A stretch of DNA of 64,000 nt from Nocardioides agri (GCF_013778305.1 NZ_JACEIC010000001.1:248001-312000); one strand, 5' to 3'; shown: positions 20,405-29,664, numbered from the stretch's first letter. Program-made: numbers and translations. The notes: generated by a model not told the origin, from the letters alone.

Positions 20405-21751
20405 TCACTTCTTGCCCTCCACGGTGCTGGTGAGCTCGTTCTTGTTGCTGGCGTTGAAGGTGTAGATGCCGACGAACGCCGACGACGGGTCGTTCTCGTC
20501 GTCGATCGGGCCGATACCCGACGGGCCGGTGTACTTGATCTCCTTGCCGTCGGTGATCATCGCCGCGCAGTCGGCGAAGGAGGTGCACTCCTCGCCGCCC
20601 GTGGCGCCCGAGACGGCCGCGTAGTTCTTCTGGATCGTCTCGGAGTCGGTCGCCCCGCCCTTCACCGCGGCGAGCGCGGCGAGGATCGTGGCGTCGTAGG
20701 ACTCGGCGCCGTAGGCGTAGTCCTTCAGCGGCTTGCCAGTGGCCTGCTCGGACCAACCGCTCAGGCGGTCCTTGAAGCCCTGCTCCGGGTCGGCACCGGG
20801 GATGGTGCCCTGGGCGCCCTCGAGGGTGCCCTTGGCGAAGTCGGCGCTGTAGTCGGCCGTGTTGCCGTCGGAGAAGTAGGTCTTGGCCATGTCCCAGCCC
20901 TGAGCCTTGAGCTCGGGGACGATCGACTTGGTCTCGTCGAAGGCGAGCACGACGATCGCGTCGGGCTTCGCGGCGAGGACGCCGCTGACCTCGGCGGAGA
21001 AGGTCGTCTGGCCGGCCGGGAACTCGTCGCCGTCGCCCTTGCAGCCGTAGACGCAGGAGCCGCCGGCACCCTCGACGGTCTGCTGGACCGCGTTGCGCAG
21101 ACCGGTGCCGTAGGTGTCGTTGAACACCAGGAAGCCGACCTTCGAGTACCCGTCCGTGGAGATCAGGGTGCCGAGCGCGTTGCCCTGGACGCCGTCCGGC
21201 GGGGCGGTGCGGAAGTACCACGGCGAGTAGCCGGAGAGGTCGACCGCGGTGTTGGCGGGGGAGACCTCGACGATCTTGTTGTCGGCGAAGGTGTCGACGA
21301 CGTTCAGCGAGACGCTGGACGACGCGGCGCCGATGACGACCGACGGCTTGCTGGCGACCAGCGTTCCGGCGGACGCGGTGGAGACCGACATGTCGGTCGA
21401 GTCACCGGAGTCCTGGATGTCGTGGCACGCCGCGACGCCCTCGACGCCCGCGGCGTTGATGTCCGAGACCGCCAGCCCCACGCCCGCGACCTCCGGGGGA
21501 CCGAGGAAGGCGAGGTTGCCCGTGAGCGGCAGGATGCCGCCGACGCGCAGGGTGTCGGCGCTGGTCTGGTTCGCGGCGCACTCGTCGTTGGTGAACGAGT
21601 CCGCGGCCGGAGCCGACTCCGAGGAAGAGGGGGTGTCCTCGGCCTGCGGCTCGGAGTCGTTGGAGTCGTCGCCGCATGCGGTGAGGGCGAAGCTGAGGAC
21701 GGCGGTGCCCGCCATCAGCCGCACCCAGGTGGCGGTTGTGGATCGATTCAC
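20405..21751 (-). CDS. livK: Branched-chain amino-acid-type ABC substrate-binding lipoprotein LivK
   Basis: Extracytoplasmic binding lipoprotein, 448 residues. N-terminal signal with lipobox LTAC, then a Ser/Glu/Pro-rich linker and a type I periplasmic-binding fold beginning TLRVGGILPLTG. The segment KVGFLVFNDTYGTGLRNAV marks the second lobe. Four cysteines in the mature part may pair. The ligand is not predictable: leucine/valine, amides or urea are all possible for the family. GTG start at 21751, with AAAGG about nine bases upstream. Convergent to livF rather than in the operon. Confidence 0.9.
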   Translation of the reverse strand: MNRSTTATWVRLMAGTAVLSFALTACGDDSNDSEPQAEDTPSSSESAPAADSFTNDECAANQTSADTLRVGGILPLTGNLAFLGPPEVAGVGLAVSDINAAGVEGVAACHDIQDSGDSTDMSVSTASAGTLVASKPSVVIGAASSSVSLNVVDTFADNKIVEVSPANTAVDLSGYSPWYFRTAPPDGVQGNALGTLISTDGYSKVGFLVFNDTYGTGLRNAVQQTVEGAGGSCVYGCKGDGDEFPAGQTTFSAEVSGVLAAKPDAIVVLAFDETKSIVPELKAQGWDMAKTYFSDGNTADYSADFAKGTLEGAQGTIPGADPEQGFKDRLSGWSEQATGKPLKDYAYGAESYDATILAALAAVKGGATDSETIQKNYAAVSGATGGEECTSFADCAAMITDGKEIKYTGPSGIGPIDDENDPSSAFVGIYTFNASNKNELTSTVEGKK

Positions 21752-21860
21752 GGGGTGAACCTTTCTGTCTGTCGCGTTGATGCACTGCGCCCGCCTCCCG
21801 AAAGGCTGGGCAAGGGCCCTGCCACCGTAGGACTGGCCACCAGGTGCGGGGTCGTACGGC

Positions 21861-21889
21861 ACCCTGTCGTTAGCGAACCGTTACGTCAA
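21861..21889 (-). promoter_or_regulatory. livK promoter with repeat in its spacer
   Basis: On the minus strand, TTGACG (21884-21889), 17 bases and CAGGGT (21861-21866). The spacer holds GTAAC-n6-CTAAC (21869-21884), a GlnR/MtrA-like arrangement. The leader to the GTG is about 100 bases. Confidence 0.5.
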
Positions 21890-22632
21890 TGGAACGCGCC
21901 TACGAGCGCGGTCAGAATCGGTGCGACCAGCAGCGCGGGCAGCAGGTCGGCGACGGGGATCTCGCGGATCCGGAGCAGGCGGAGCGCGACGCCGACCAGG
22001 AGCAGGCCGCCGGTGGCGGTGATCGCGGCGAGGTGGGCGTCCGGCAGGACGTCGCCGAGGGCGAGGCCGAGCAGCGTGAGGCCGCCCTGGATGACGACGA
22101 TCGTCACGGCGCTGGCGGCGACGCCCCAGCCGAACGACGCGGCGAACGCGATCGCGGCGAACCCGTCGAGCGCCGCCTTGAGGAACAGCTGCTCGGCGCC
22201 GTTCCCCAGCCCGTCGTTGAGCGAGCCGAGGATCGTCAGCGGCCCGGTGCAGAAGACGAGCGAGGAGACGACGAAGCCCTCGATGAACCGGTGCCGCTCG
22301 ACGGAGTCCGCGTCGCTCTCGAGCTTGGTCTGCAGCCAGCCGCCCACGCCCTCGACCCGCTCCTCGAGCCGCAGCGCCGAGCCGGTGATGCCGCCGATCA
22401 GCAGGGAGCCCAGCACGATCAGCATCGGCGCCGCGTCGCCGACCTGGTCGGCGAGCTCGTCGTCGAGCACGGCCATGGCCGAGGTCCCGGCGATGAGCAG
22501 GGTCACGAGGCCGAGGGCGTCGGTGACCAGGTCGCGGGTGCGCACCGGGAGCCGATTGCCGAGGAGGACGCCGATCGTGCAGCCCAGCAGCACGGTGGCG
22601 ACGTTCACGATGGTGCCGATTCCGGGTATCAA
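21886..22632 (-). CDS. DUF554 membrane protein
   Basis: A 248-residue polytopic membrane protein (about seven helices) matching the DUF554 layout: N-terminal GTIVNVATVLLGCTIGVLLG, then LVTLLIAGTSAMAV, and the conserved FVVSSLVFCTGPLTILGSL segment. It is a putative transporter-like family of unknown substrate. TTG at 22632 is chosen because GAGGAG lies four bases upstream and the family N-terminus IPGIGTI follows directly. Confidence 0.85.
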   Translation of the reverse strand: MIPGIGTIVNVATVLLGCTIGVLLGNRLPVRTRDLVTDALGLVTLLIAGTSAMAVLDDELADQVGDAAPMLIVLGSLLIGGITGSALRLEERVEGVGGWLQTKLESDADSVERHRFIEGFVVSSLVFCTGPLTILGSLNDGLGNGAEQLFLKAALDGFAAIAFAASFGWGVAASAVTIVVIQGGLTLLGLALGDVLPDAHLAAITATGGLLLVGVALRLLRIREIPVADLLPALLVAPILTALVGAFH

Positions 22633-22677
22633 CGCGCTCCTCGGGTACTCCCTCTGTCCGGACGGGGTGCCTGAGCG

Positions 22678-22683
22678 TAGTCT
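22678..22683 (+). promoter_or_regulatory. Possible -10 box for GNAT gene
   Basis: TAGTCT, 73 bases before the ATG at 22757, in the 124-base divergent gap. Confidence 0.3.
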
Positions 22684-22756
22684 CTTCCGGTGGAGCCGCG
22701 TTCGGGGGACAGGGAGACGCGGAGGACGGCGAAAGGCCGGTTGAGGTAATGGCGCG

Positions 22757-23332
22757 ATGAGTCGTTCGATGGTGACCCTTCGCAGCGCGACCCTCGAGGA
22801 CGCGCCCCTGCTCGCAGAGCTGTGGCAGGACATCGCCCGCAGGACCGGCCCGGAGGACGTCGTCGCCGACATGGCCGCCGTCGTCGCGGCTGCCCAGGAG
22901 TGCGAGCGGCAGCGGATCGTCGTCGCCGAGTACGACGGGCAGTTCGCCGGTGCGGTGCACCTGGAGCGCACCACGATGTCGGCGATCAACCTCGAGCCCG
23001 TCGTGCGCGCGCTCTCGCCGCACGTGCTCACGCCGTTCCGCCGGCACGGCATCGGCACGGCGCTCATGGACGCCGCCGTGACCTGGGCCGAGGAGCACGG
23101 CATCGGCCACGTCGCGACCGCGGCGGTCGCCGGGTCCCGCGACGCCAACCGATTCATGGCGCGGATCGCCCTCGGCCCCTACGCCACGCTGCGCGTCGCC
23201 GCGACGCACGCCGTCCGCGCCCGGCTGTCGCTCCACCGGCGGCCCGCCACCACCGGCAACCCGCGCCAGGTGACCCAGGTGCTCGCCGCCCGCCGCTCGC
23301 TGCGGCGCTCGCGGGCGGGCGTCCAGGGCTAG
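22757..23332 (+). CDS. GNAT-family N-acetyltransferase
   Basis: A 191-residue GNAT fold: beta strands around IVVAEYDGQFAGAVHLE, then the acetyl-CoA pyrophosphate loop RRHGIGTALM and the helix MDAAVTWAEEHG. The basic C-terminal tail (about residues 150-191) is Arg-rich and outside the fold. The substrate is unknown. ATG at 22757 with GAGG about ten bases upstream. Its TAG stop shares the palindrome CTAG with the stop of the convergent thioesterase gene. Confidence 0.8.
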   Translation: MSRSMVTLRSATLEDAPLLAELWQDIARRTGPEDVVADMAAVVAAAQECERQRIVVAEYDGQFAGAVHLERTTMSAINLEPVVRALSPHVLTPFRRHGIGTALMDAAVTWAEEHGIGHVATAAVAGSRDANRFMARIALGPYATLRVAATHAVRARLSLHRRPATTGNPRQVTQVLAARRSLRRSRAGVQG

Positions 23333-23775
23333 CTCGGGGCGTAGCGCTCGCGCGGCATCAGCGCACAGGTGATGCGCGAGGTGCACACCCGCTTGCCGCG
23401 CTCGTCGGTGATGACGACCTCGTAGGTCGCCGTCGTACGGCCGAGGTGGATGGCCGTGGCCGTGCCGGTGACGGTGCCCGAGGTGGCCGAGCGGTGATGG
23501 GTGGCGTTGATCTCGATGCCCACCGACAGCCTGTCGGGCTGGGCGTGGATCGCCGACCCGACCGAGCCGAGCGTCTCGGCGAGCACGACCGAGGCGCCCC
23601 CGTGGAGCAGGCCGTAGGGCTGGGTGTTGCCCTCGACCGGCATCGTGGCGACCACGCGCTCGGCCGAGATCTCGACCAGCTCGATGCCCATCTTGTCGTT
23701 GAGCCCACCCATCCCGAAGGGCATCTGGGCGAGGAAGTCGTCGATGTCCAGCGCGTCGTCAGCGGAGGAGGTCAT
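23329..23775 (-). CDS. PaaI-type hotdog thioesterase
   Basis: A 148-residue single hotdog domain. The signature NTQPYGLLHGGASVVLAETLGS (shown in part; about residues 50-70) carries the HGG motif and catalytic acidic residue of the PaaI/YdiI family that hydrolyses acyl-CoA thioesters. The acyl substrate is unknown. ATG at 23775. It diverges from polA with a 42-base gap and overlaps the GNAT gene by four bases. Confidence 0.88.
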   Translation of the reverse strand: MTSSADDALDIDDFLAQMPFGMGGLNDKMGIELVEISAERVVATMPVEGNTQPYGLLHGGASVVLAETLGSVGSAIHAQPDRLSVGIEINATHHRSATSGTVTGTATAIHLGRTTATYEVVITDERGKRVCTSRITCALMPRERYAPS

Positions 23776-23805
23776 GCACCCATCCTGCCTGTCGGTGGCC
23801 GCCGA

Positions 23806-23811
23806 TAGAGT
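23806..23811 (+). promoter_or_regulatory. -10 box of leaderless polA transcript
   Basis: TAGAGT ends six bases before the GTG at 23818; no Shine-Dalgarno sequence is present. Confidence 0.5.
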
Positions 23812-23817
23812 CGCAGG

Positions 23818-26487
23818 GTGCCACGCCTGCTGCTGCTCGACGGACACTCGCTCGCCTACCGCGCCTTCTTCGCGCTCCCGGTCGAGAACTTCTCGACCAC
23901 GACGGGCCAGCACACCAACGCCGTCTACGGGTTCACCTCGATGCTCATCAACGTGCTGCGCGACGAGCAGCCCACCCACGTGGGCGTTGCGTTCGACGTC
24001 TCCCGCCAGACCTTCCGGCTCGAGCAGTACTCCGAGTACAAGGCCAAGCGCAACAAGACCCCGTCGGAGTTCAGCAGCCAGCTGCCGCTGATCGAGGAGG
24101 TGCTCGACGCCCTCAACATCCCGTTCCTGAAGAAGGAGGGCTACGAGGCCGACGACATCATCGCCACCCTCGTCACCCAGGCCCTCGAGGACGAGGAGAT
24201 GGAGGTCCTGATCCTCACCGGCGACCGCGACTCGCTCCAGCTGGTGACCGACCGGTCCACGGTGCTCTACCCGATGCGCGGCGTCTCCGACCTGGCGCGC
24301 ATGACGCCGGCCGCCGTCGAGGAGAAGTACGGCGTGCCGCCCTACCGCTACCCCGAGCTCGCGGCGATCGTGGGGGAGACGTCCGACAACCTGCCCGGCG
24401 TCCCCGGCGTCGGCCAGGGCTTCGCCGCACGGTGGATCAACCAGTACGACGGCCTCGACAACGTCATCACCCACGCCGACGAGATCACCGGCAAGAAGGG
24501 CGAGGCGCTGCGCGAGCACCTCGGCGACGTGATCCGCAACCGGCAGCTCAACGCCCTCGTCCGCGACCTGCCGCTCGACAAGGCGCCGGCCGATCTCGCC
24601 GTGCAGCCCTGGGACCGGCACGAGGTGCACACGCTGTTCGACGGTCTGGAGTTCCGGGTGCTGCGCGACCGGCTCTTCGAGACGCTGACCTCCGAGGAGG
24701 AGATCGACGACTCCGGGTTCGCGCTCGCCGGCTCGGTGCTGGGCGCCGGTCAGGTGGCCGGCTGGCTGGCCGAGCACGCCGCGAGCGGTGATCGGGTCGG
24801 TCTGCACGTCGCCGGCCGCTGGGGAGCCGGCAGCGGCGAGGTCACCTCGGTCGCCCTGGCCACCGCCGACGGCACCGCCGCCTGGCTCGACGCCGACGAC
24901 CTCGCGCCCGACGACCAGGCCGCGCTCGCCGGCTGGCTCGCCGATCCCGCGCGGCCCAAGGTGCTGCACGACGCCAAGGGCCCGATGCTCGCCCTGGCGG
25001 CCTGGGGCACCCCGCTGCACGGCCTCGCGCGCGACACCGCCCTCTCGGCGTACCTCGCCCGGCCCGACCAGCGCTCCTACGACCTCGCCGACCTCACGGT
25101 CCGCTACCTCAAGCGCGAGCTCAAGCAGGGTGGCGCCACCGACGACGGCCAGCTCAGCCTCGGCCTCGAGGACGAGCCCACGGGTGAGGTCGAGATGCTG
25201 CACGCCCGCGCCGTCCTCGACCTCGCGGCCGCGCTCGACGACGAGCTCGAGGAGCGCGGCGGCACCCGCCTGCTCGCCGAGGTCGAGCTGCCGCTCGTGG
25301 ACCTGCTGGCGACGATGGAGCAGACCGGCATCGCCGTCGACGTCGAGCACCTCGAGGGCCTCGAGAGCCACTTCGGGACCGAGGTCCGCACGGCCGCCGA
25401 CGACGCCTACGCCGTCATCGGCAAGGAGATCAACCTCGGCTCGCCGAAGCAGCTCCAGGTGGTGCTCTTCGACGAGCTCGACATGCCGAAGACCAAGCGC
25501 ACCAAGACCGGCTACACCACGGACGCCGACGCCCTCCAGGCGCTCTACGTCAAGACCGAGCACCCGTTCCTGCTGCACCTGCTGCGGCACCGCGACGTCT
25601 CCCGGCTGCGGCAGACCATCGAGGGGCTGCTCAAGACCGTCGCGTCCGACGGCCGCATCCACACGACGTTCAACCAGACGATCGCGGCCACCGGCCGGCT
25701 GTCGAGCACCGACCCCAACCTGCAGAACATCCCGATCCGCACCGAGGAGGGACGCCGGATCCGGGAGGCGTTCGTCGTGGGGCCGGGCTTCGAGTCCCTG
25801 ATGACCGCCGACTACAGCCAGATCGAGATGCGGATCATGGCGCACCTGTCCGAGGACGCGCTGCTGATCGAGGCGTTCAGGTCGGGCCGCGACTTCCACT
25901 CGATCACCGCAGCCCGCGTCTTCGACGTCGCCGCCGACGACGTGACCGTCGAGATGCGGGCCAAGATCAAGGCGATGAACTACGGCCTCGCCTACGGGCT
26001 GTCCGCCTTCGGCCTCGGGCAGCAGCTCGGCATCGACCCGGGCGAGGCGCGCGGGCTGATGGACGAGTACTTCCAGACCTTCGGCGGTATCCGCGACTAC
26101 CTCGGCGGCGTGGTCGAGGAGGCCCGCAAGACCGGGTTCACCGAGACGATCATGGGCCGCCGGCGCTACCTGCCCGACCTCACCAGCGACAACCGGCAGC
26201 GCCGCGAGATGGCCGAGCGGATGGCGCTCAACGCGCCGATCCAGGGCTCGGCGGCCGACCTCATCAAGGTCGCGATGCTCAACGTGCAGCGCGAGCTGGT
26301 GGCCGCCGGCCTGCGGTCCCGGATGCTGCTCCAGGTCCACGACGAGCTCGTGTTCGAGGTGGCGACGGGGGAGCAGGAGGCGCTGGAGACGCTGGTGCGC
26401 CAGCAGATGGGCGGCGCCGCCGACCTCGCGGTCCCGCTCGACGTCTCAGTCGGCTTCGGTCGCAGCTGGCACGACGCCGCGCACTAG
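23818..26487 (+). CDS. polA: DNA polymerase I
   Basis: Repair and Okazaki-fragment polymerase, 889 residues. The 5' nuclease domain (about 1-290) has DGHSLAYRAFFALP, GYEADDIIATL and the helix-hairpin-helix VPGVGQG. The middle 3'-5' exonuclease fold (about 305-490) lacks the catalytic DxE, so proofreading is predicted lost. The polymerase domain has motif A DYSQIEMR, motif B RAKIKAMNYG with Tyr722 at the position that is Phe762 in E. coli, and motif C VHDE. GTG start, apparently leaderless. Confidence 0.97.
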   Translation: MPRLLLLDGHSLAYRAFFALPVENFSTTTGQHTNAVYGFTSMLINVLRDEQPTHVGVAFDVSRQTFRLEQYSEYKAKRNKTPSEFSSQLPLIEEVLDALNIPFLKKEGYEADDIIATLVTQALEDEEMEVLILTGDRDSLQLVTDRSTVLYPMRGVSDLARMTPAAVEEKYGVPPYRYPELAAIVGETSDNLPGVPGVGQGFAARWINQYDGLDNVITHADEITGKKGEALREHLGDVIRNRQLNALVRDLPLDKAPADLAVQPWDRHEVHTLFDGLEFRVLRDRLFETLTSEEEIDDSGFALAGSVLGAGQVAGWLAEHAASGDRVGLHVAGRWGAGSGEVTSVALATADGTAAWLDADDLAPDDQAALAGWLADPARPKVLHDAKGPMLALAAWGTPLHGLARDTALSAYLARPDQRSYDLADLTVRYLKRELKQGGATDDGQLSLGLEDEPTGEVEMLHARAVLDLAAALDDELEERGGTRLLAEVELPLVDLLATMEQTGIAVDVEHLEGLESHFGTEVRTAADDAYAVIGKEINLGSPKQLQVVLFDELDMPKTKRTKTGYTTDADALQALYVKTEHPFLLHLLRHRDVSRLRQTIEGLLKTVASDGRIHTTFNQTIAATGRLSSTDPNLQNIPIRTEEGRRIREAFVVGPGFESLMTADYSQIEMRIMAHLSEDALLIEAFRSGRDFHSITAARVFDVAADDVTVEMRAKIKAMNYGLAYGLSAFGLGQQLGIDPGEARGLMDEYFQTFGGIRDYLGGVVEEARKTGFTETIMGRRRYLPDLTSDNRQRREMAERMALNAPIQGSAADLIKVAMLNVQRELVAAGLRSRMLLQVHDELVFEVATGEQEALETLVRQQMGGAADLAVPLDVSVGFGRSWHDAAH

Positions 26488-26498
26488 CCGCGCTGCCT

Positions 26499-27749
26499 TC
26501 AACCGGCCAGCTGCACCGGGGACTCCGCGTCCGCCGCGGGCTCGCGCAGCCGCCAGAAGCTGACCGCGGTCAGCACGACCAGCAGGAACGTGTCGACCGC
26601 CAGCACGGTCAGCAGGAGGCCGTCGAGCGTGCTGGTCTGGAGCGACGTGACGAGCAGCACGACCACGGCGGCCCAGATGAAGTACGTCGAGCGCGTGCCG
26701 CGCCGGGCCAGGACCGAGTAGACGAGCAGCTGCAGCATCGCCAGCACCGTGCCGAGCACGGCGAACAGCCACAGCCGAGACTGCACGTCGGCGTACTCGC
26801 TGCCGCCGATGAACACCAGCGCGAGACCGGACATCAGCCACGCGCCGAGCGTGCAGACGGCGCCGAGCGCGGCCACCAGCGAGAGGCTGCGCACGAGTGC
26901 CAGCCGCCGCTCGCCGGCGGTCGACATCGACGGGAAGGCGAGGACCACCACGAACTGCGGCAGGAAGAGCACTGCCTTGGTGAGGATCAGGCCGCCGGCG
27001 TAGAGGCCGGCGTCGTGCTCGTCGAGCACGTTGCGCGCCACGACGATGTCGATGTTGGAGAGCAGGTAGAAGGCCAGCAGGGCGACCGAGGCGGCGAAGG
27101 TCTCGCGCGCAAGGGCATGGGGGCGGTGCTCGTCGCTGGTCTCCCCGGGGACGCGATGCACGCGCAGCACCCACCACCCCATGGCGACGGGCACCCAGAA
27201 GGCGATCGTGACGCCGAGCATCGCGCTGGTCTCGGTGGGGCTGATGAGCACGCAGATCGTGCCGATGACGACGCGGGAGACGCCGACGCCGAGGTAGATG
27301 ATGCCCAGCGGCCGCCAGCGGCGCTCGCCCTGGAGGATCCCGGCCTGGCCGCCCATGATCGTGGTCGGGATCGCGGCCAGCGCGAGCAGCAGGGCCGGCG
27401 CGAGACCGTCGAGCTTGAGCATCCGCCAGACCAGCGGCGAGAGGAGCAGCATCAGCGCGCCGAGTGCGAGGGCGGCGCGGTAGCTGACCCGCAGGATCCC
27501 GCGCTCGATCTGGGCGACGTGCCCGGGCTCACCAGCGATGCGGCGAGCCGCGGTGGCCTGCAGGCCCAGTTGGAGCACGGCGATCACGATCAGCACAGCC
27601 ATCAGGCTGGCGACCGCGCCGTACTCGCTGGGCCCGAGCGCGCGCGCTGCGATGATCTGGAAGCCGTACGTCCCGATGTTCATGACGCCCATCGCGACCG
27701 CAACGAAGGCAGCGCTGTGCCAGAGGCTCGTCGTTCGCTGGTTCGTCAC
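26499..27749 (-). CDS. Polysaccharide flippase-like membrane protein (MOP/Wzx superfamily)
   Basis: A 416-residue protein of about 12 helices with the typical opening SAAFVAVAMGVMNIGTYGFQ followed by ARALGPSEYGAVASL, characteristic of lipid-linked oligosaccharide flippases. It would move an undecaprenyl-linked glycan across the membrane, consistent with the neighbouring glycosyltransferase and AftD-like genes. GTG at 27749 is chosen because TAGGCT lies seven bases upstream. Convergent with polA, 11 bases apart, which makes it the left edge of the envelope island. Confidence 0.8.
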   Translation of the reverse strand: MTNQRTTSLWHSAAFVAVAMGVMNIGTYGFQIIAARALGPSEYGAVASLMAVLIVIAVLQLGLQATAARRIAGEPGHVAQIERGILRVSYRAALALGALMLLLSPLVWRMLKLDGLAPALLLALAAIPTTIMGGQAGILQGERRWRPLGIIYLGVGVSRVVIGTICVLISPTETSAMLGVTIAFWVPVAMGWWVLRVHRVPGETSDEHRPHALARETFAASVALLAFYLLSNIDIVVARNVLDEHDAGLYAGGLILTKAVLFLPQFVVVLAFPSMSTAGERRLALVRSLSLVAALGAVCTLGAWLMSGLALVFIGGSEYADVQSRLWLFAVLGTVLAMLQLLVYSVLARRGTRSTYFIWAAVVVLLVTSLQTSTLDGLLLTVLAVDTFLLVVLTAVSFWRLREPAADAESPVQLAG

Positions 27750-27756
27750 GGCGCAG

Positions 27757-27762
27757 AGCCTA
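27757..27762 (-). promoter_or_regulatory. -10 box of leaderless flippase transcript
   Basis: TAGGCT on the minus strand, seven bases before the GTG at 27749. Confidence 0.5.
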
Positions 27763-27814
27763 TGAGACGGGCATGCCGGCCGCAGGGTCGGTCCGCCCGA
27801 GCGCGGGGCGCATC

Positions 27815-27820
27815 GATACT
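27815..27820 (+). promoter_or_regulatory. -10 box for the 575-residue membrane protein gene
   Basis: GATACT, 42 bases before the GTG at 27863. It argues against the upstream ATG at 27773, which would precede the transcript. Confidence 0.4.
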
Positions 27821-27862
27821 CTGACCGCCACCGTCGTCGGGACCGAGAGGCAGAGGGAGCTC

Positions 27863-29590
27863 GTGAGCCGTCCACAGCTGGTGCTCGTGAGGCTGTGGCC
27901 GTGGCTCCTGACGCTGGTGATCATGGGGCCGCTGCTCAGCCGTGGGTTCGTCCTCACCTACGACATGGTCTTCGTGCCTGACCTCGCGCTGCGCTCCGAC
28001 TTCCTCGGCCTGGGCTCCGGGCTGCCGCGGGCGGTGCCGTCCGACGCCCTCGTGGCCGTCCTCGACAACGTCCTGCCGGGTGACGTGCTGCAGAAGGTCG
28101 TGCTGGTGGCGGCCCTCGGGCTCGCCGGGACCGGCGCCCGCAGGCTGGTGCCCGGCGGAAGCACGAGCGCCCAGATCGGCGCGACGTCGCTCTACCTGTG
28201 GAGTCCGTTCGTCGCCGAGCGGCTCGGGATCGGGCACTGGCCGCTGCTGCTCACCTACGCCGCGCTGCCGTGGATCTTCGACGCCGCGCGTCGGGCGCGG
28301 GCCGGTGAGCGGACCGTGCCGCAGCTCGTCCTGTGGGTCGCGTTCGGGAGTCTCAGCGCCGCCGGCGGTGTGATCGCCGCCTTGTTCGCCGTGGCCTGCG
28401 TTGCCGGCCGACGACCCGCCGCCGTGCGTCGTACGGTCCTAGTCGCCGGCGCGGCACTCGCCGTCAACGCGCCGTGGTTGGTCGCCGGCGCGCTCCACGG
28501 CAGTGCGGCGCTCAGCGACCCGCGGGGCGTCGAGGCGTTCGCGGCGCGCGCCGAGGGCTTCCTGCCGCTGCCGCTGACGCTCATCGGCCTGGGCGGGATC
28601 TGGAACGCCGAGGTCGTGCCGCCGTCCCGCGAGAGCTGGGCCGCCATCGTCCAGCTGCTGCTCGTGCTCGCGATCAGCGCAGCCGGGTTCCGGGCCTGGC
28701 GGTCGGGCCTGCTGCTGCGTGACCGGTTGGGACTCGGCCTGGCCGCCGCCGTCGGACTCGTCGTGGCCCTCGTCGGCAGCGTGGCACCGGACGCGCTCGG
28801 CTGGGTGGTCGCCCACGTGCCCGGCGGCGGTCTCTTCCGCGACGGGTCCCGGTTCGTCGCGCTGGTCGCCCCGCTCGCGGCCAGCCTGTTCGGGACCGGC
28901 GTCGCGGCCGTCGTCGGCCGGCTCGGCGAGCGCGCCGCGCGGATCGGGGTGGGCACGGTGCTGGTGCTGGTGCCGCTGGCGCTCATGCCCGACCTCGGGC
29001 TCGGTCTCGGCGGGCGGCTCTCGCCGGTCAGCTACCCCGGCGAGTACGCCGCGGCGCGGTCCGCGGTCGCGCAGCGCCAGGACGCCGGCGTGCGGGGCGA
29101 CGTGCTCCTCGTCCCCTTCAGCTCCTACCGGCTGCCGGCGTGGAACGAGGGACGCCGCACCCTCGACCCCACCGGGCGCTACCTGACCCCGAACTTCCTC
29201 GCCAGTGATGTGCTGTACGTCGACGGCGTCGCGATCGCGGGGGAGGACCAGCGCGCCGCGCGGGTGAGCGACCTGCTCGCCGCCGACCTGCCCCCGGCCG
29301 AGCTCGCCGAGGCCCTCGGCCGGGAGGGCATCGGCTGGGTGGCGCTCGACCGGGAGGCACAGGCGATGGTCGGCGACGCCGCCCCGTCAGCGGACCTCGC
29401 GGGCCTCCCCACGGTGCACGACGGGCCCGGCCTCGTCGTCTGGGAGCTCCCGCGGCCCGACCTCGAGCAGGCGGGCAGGGCACGCGAGGCAGCCATCGCA
29501 GTCGCCTGGCTCGGCGCTCTCGGCCTGGTGGTGACGAGTGCCGCTCTGGTGGTCGTCCGCGGCCTCCGGCGGCGCGGGAACGTGTTCTAG
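27863..29590 (+). CDS. Large polytopic membrane protein of the AftD-type locus
   Basis: A 575-residue protein. About 11 helices fill residues 1-400; a soluble extracytoplasmic domain (about 400-540, VSYPGEYAAARSAV to GLVVWELPRP) follows, then a final helix. The first external loop, FVLTYDMVFVPDLALRSDF, has the acidic pattern seen at the start of GT-C transferases, but no family is recognised with certainty. From memory, M. tuberculosis Rv0226c, in the aftD region, is a membrane protein of almost the same length. GTG with GAGGGAG just upstream; the -10 at 27815 supports it. Confidence 0.7.
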   Translation: MSRPQLVLVRLWPWLLTLVIMGPLLSRGFVLTYDMVFVPDLALRSDFLGLGSGLPRAVPSDALVAVLDNVLPGDVLQKVVLVAALGLAGTGARRLVPGGSTSAQIGATSLYLWSPFVAERLGIGHWPLLLTYAALPWIFDAARRARAGERTVPQLVLWVAFGSLSAAGGVIAALFAVACVAGRRPAAVRRTVLVAGAALAVNAPWLVAGALHGSAALSDPRGVEAFAARAEGFLPLPLTLIGLGGIWNAEVVPPSRESWAAIVQLLLVLAISAAGFRAWRSGLLLRDRLGLGLAAAVGLVVALVGSVAPDALGWVVAHVPGGGLFRDGSRFVALVAPLAASLFGTGVAAVVGRLGERAARIGVGTVLVLVPLALMPDLGLGLGGRLSPVSYPGEYAAARSAVAQRQDAGVRGDVLLVPFSSYRLPAWNEGRRTLDPTGRYLTPNFLASDVLYVDGVAIAGEDQRAARVSDLLAADLPPAELAEALGREGIGWVALDREAQAMVGDAAPSADLAGLPTVHDGPGLVVWELPRPDLEQAGRAREAAIAVAWLGALGLVVTSAALVVVRGLRRRGNVF

Positions 29591-29631
29591 AGCTCCCGCT
29601 GAGAAATGCGAACAACGGTGTGACTCAGTGG

Positions 29632-29637
29632 TAGGTT
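29632..29637 (+). promoter_or_regulatory. -10 box for DUF2613 gene
   Basis: TAGGTT, 27 bases before the GTG at 29665. Confidence 0.4.
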
Positions 29638-29664
29638 GTGCGCACCTAGAGGGAGAGGACTGAC

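Noticed and set aside
20321..22744. A plus-strand 807-codon frame across livK and DUF554
   Set aside because: Composition is that of antisense shadow; livK and DUF554 on the minus strand have clear family signatures.
27773..27862. ATG at 27773 as start of the 575-residue membrane protein
   Set aside because: It precedes the GATACT -10 box at 27815, while GTG at 27863 has a ribosome site and leads straight into the first helix.
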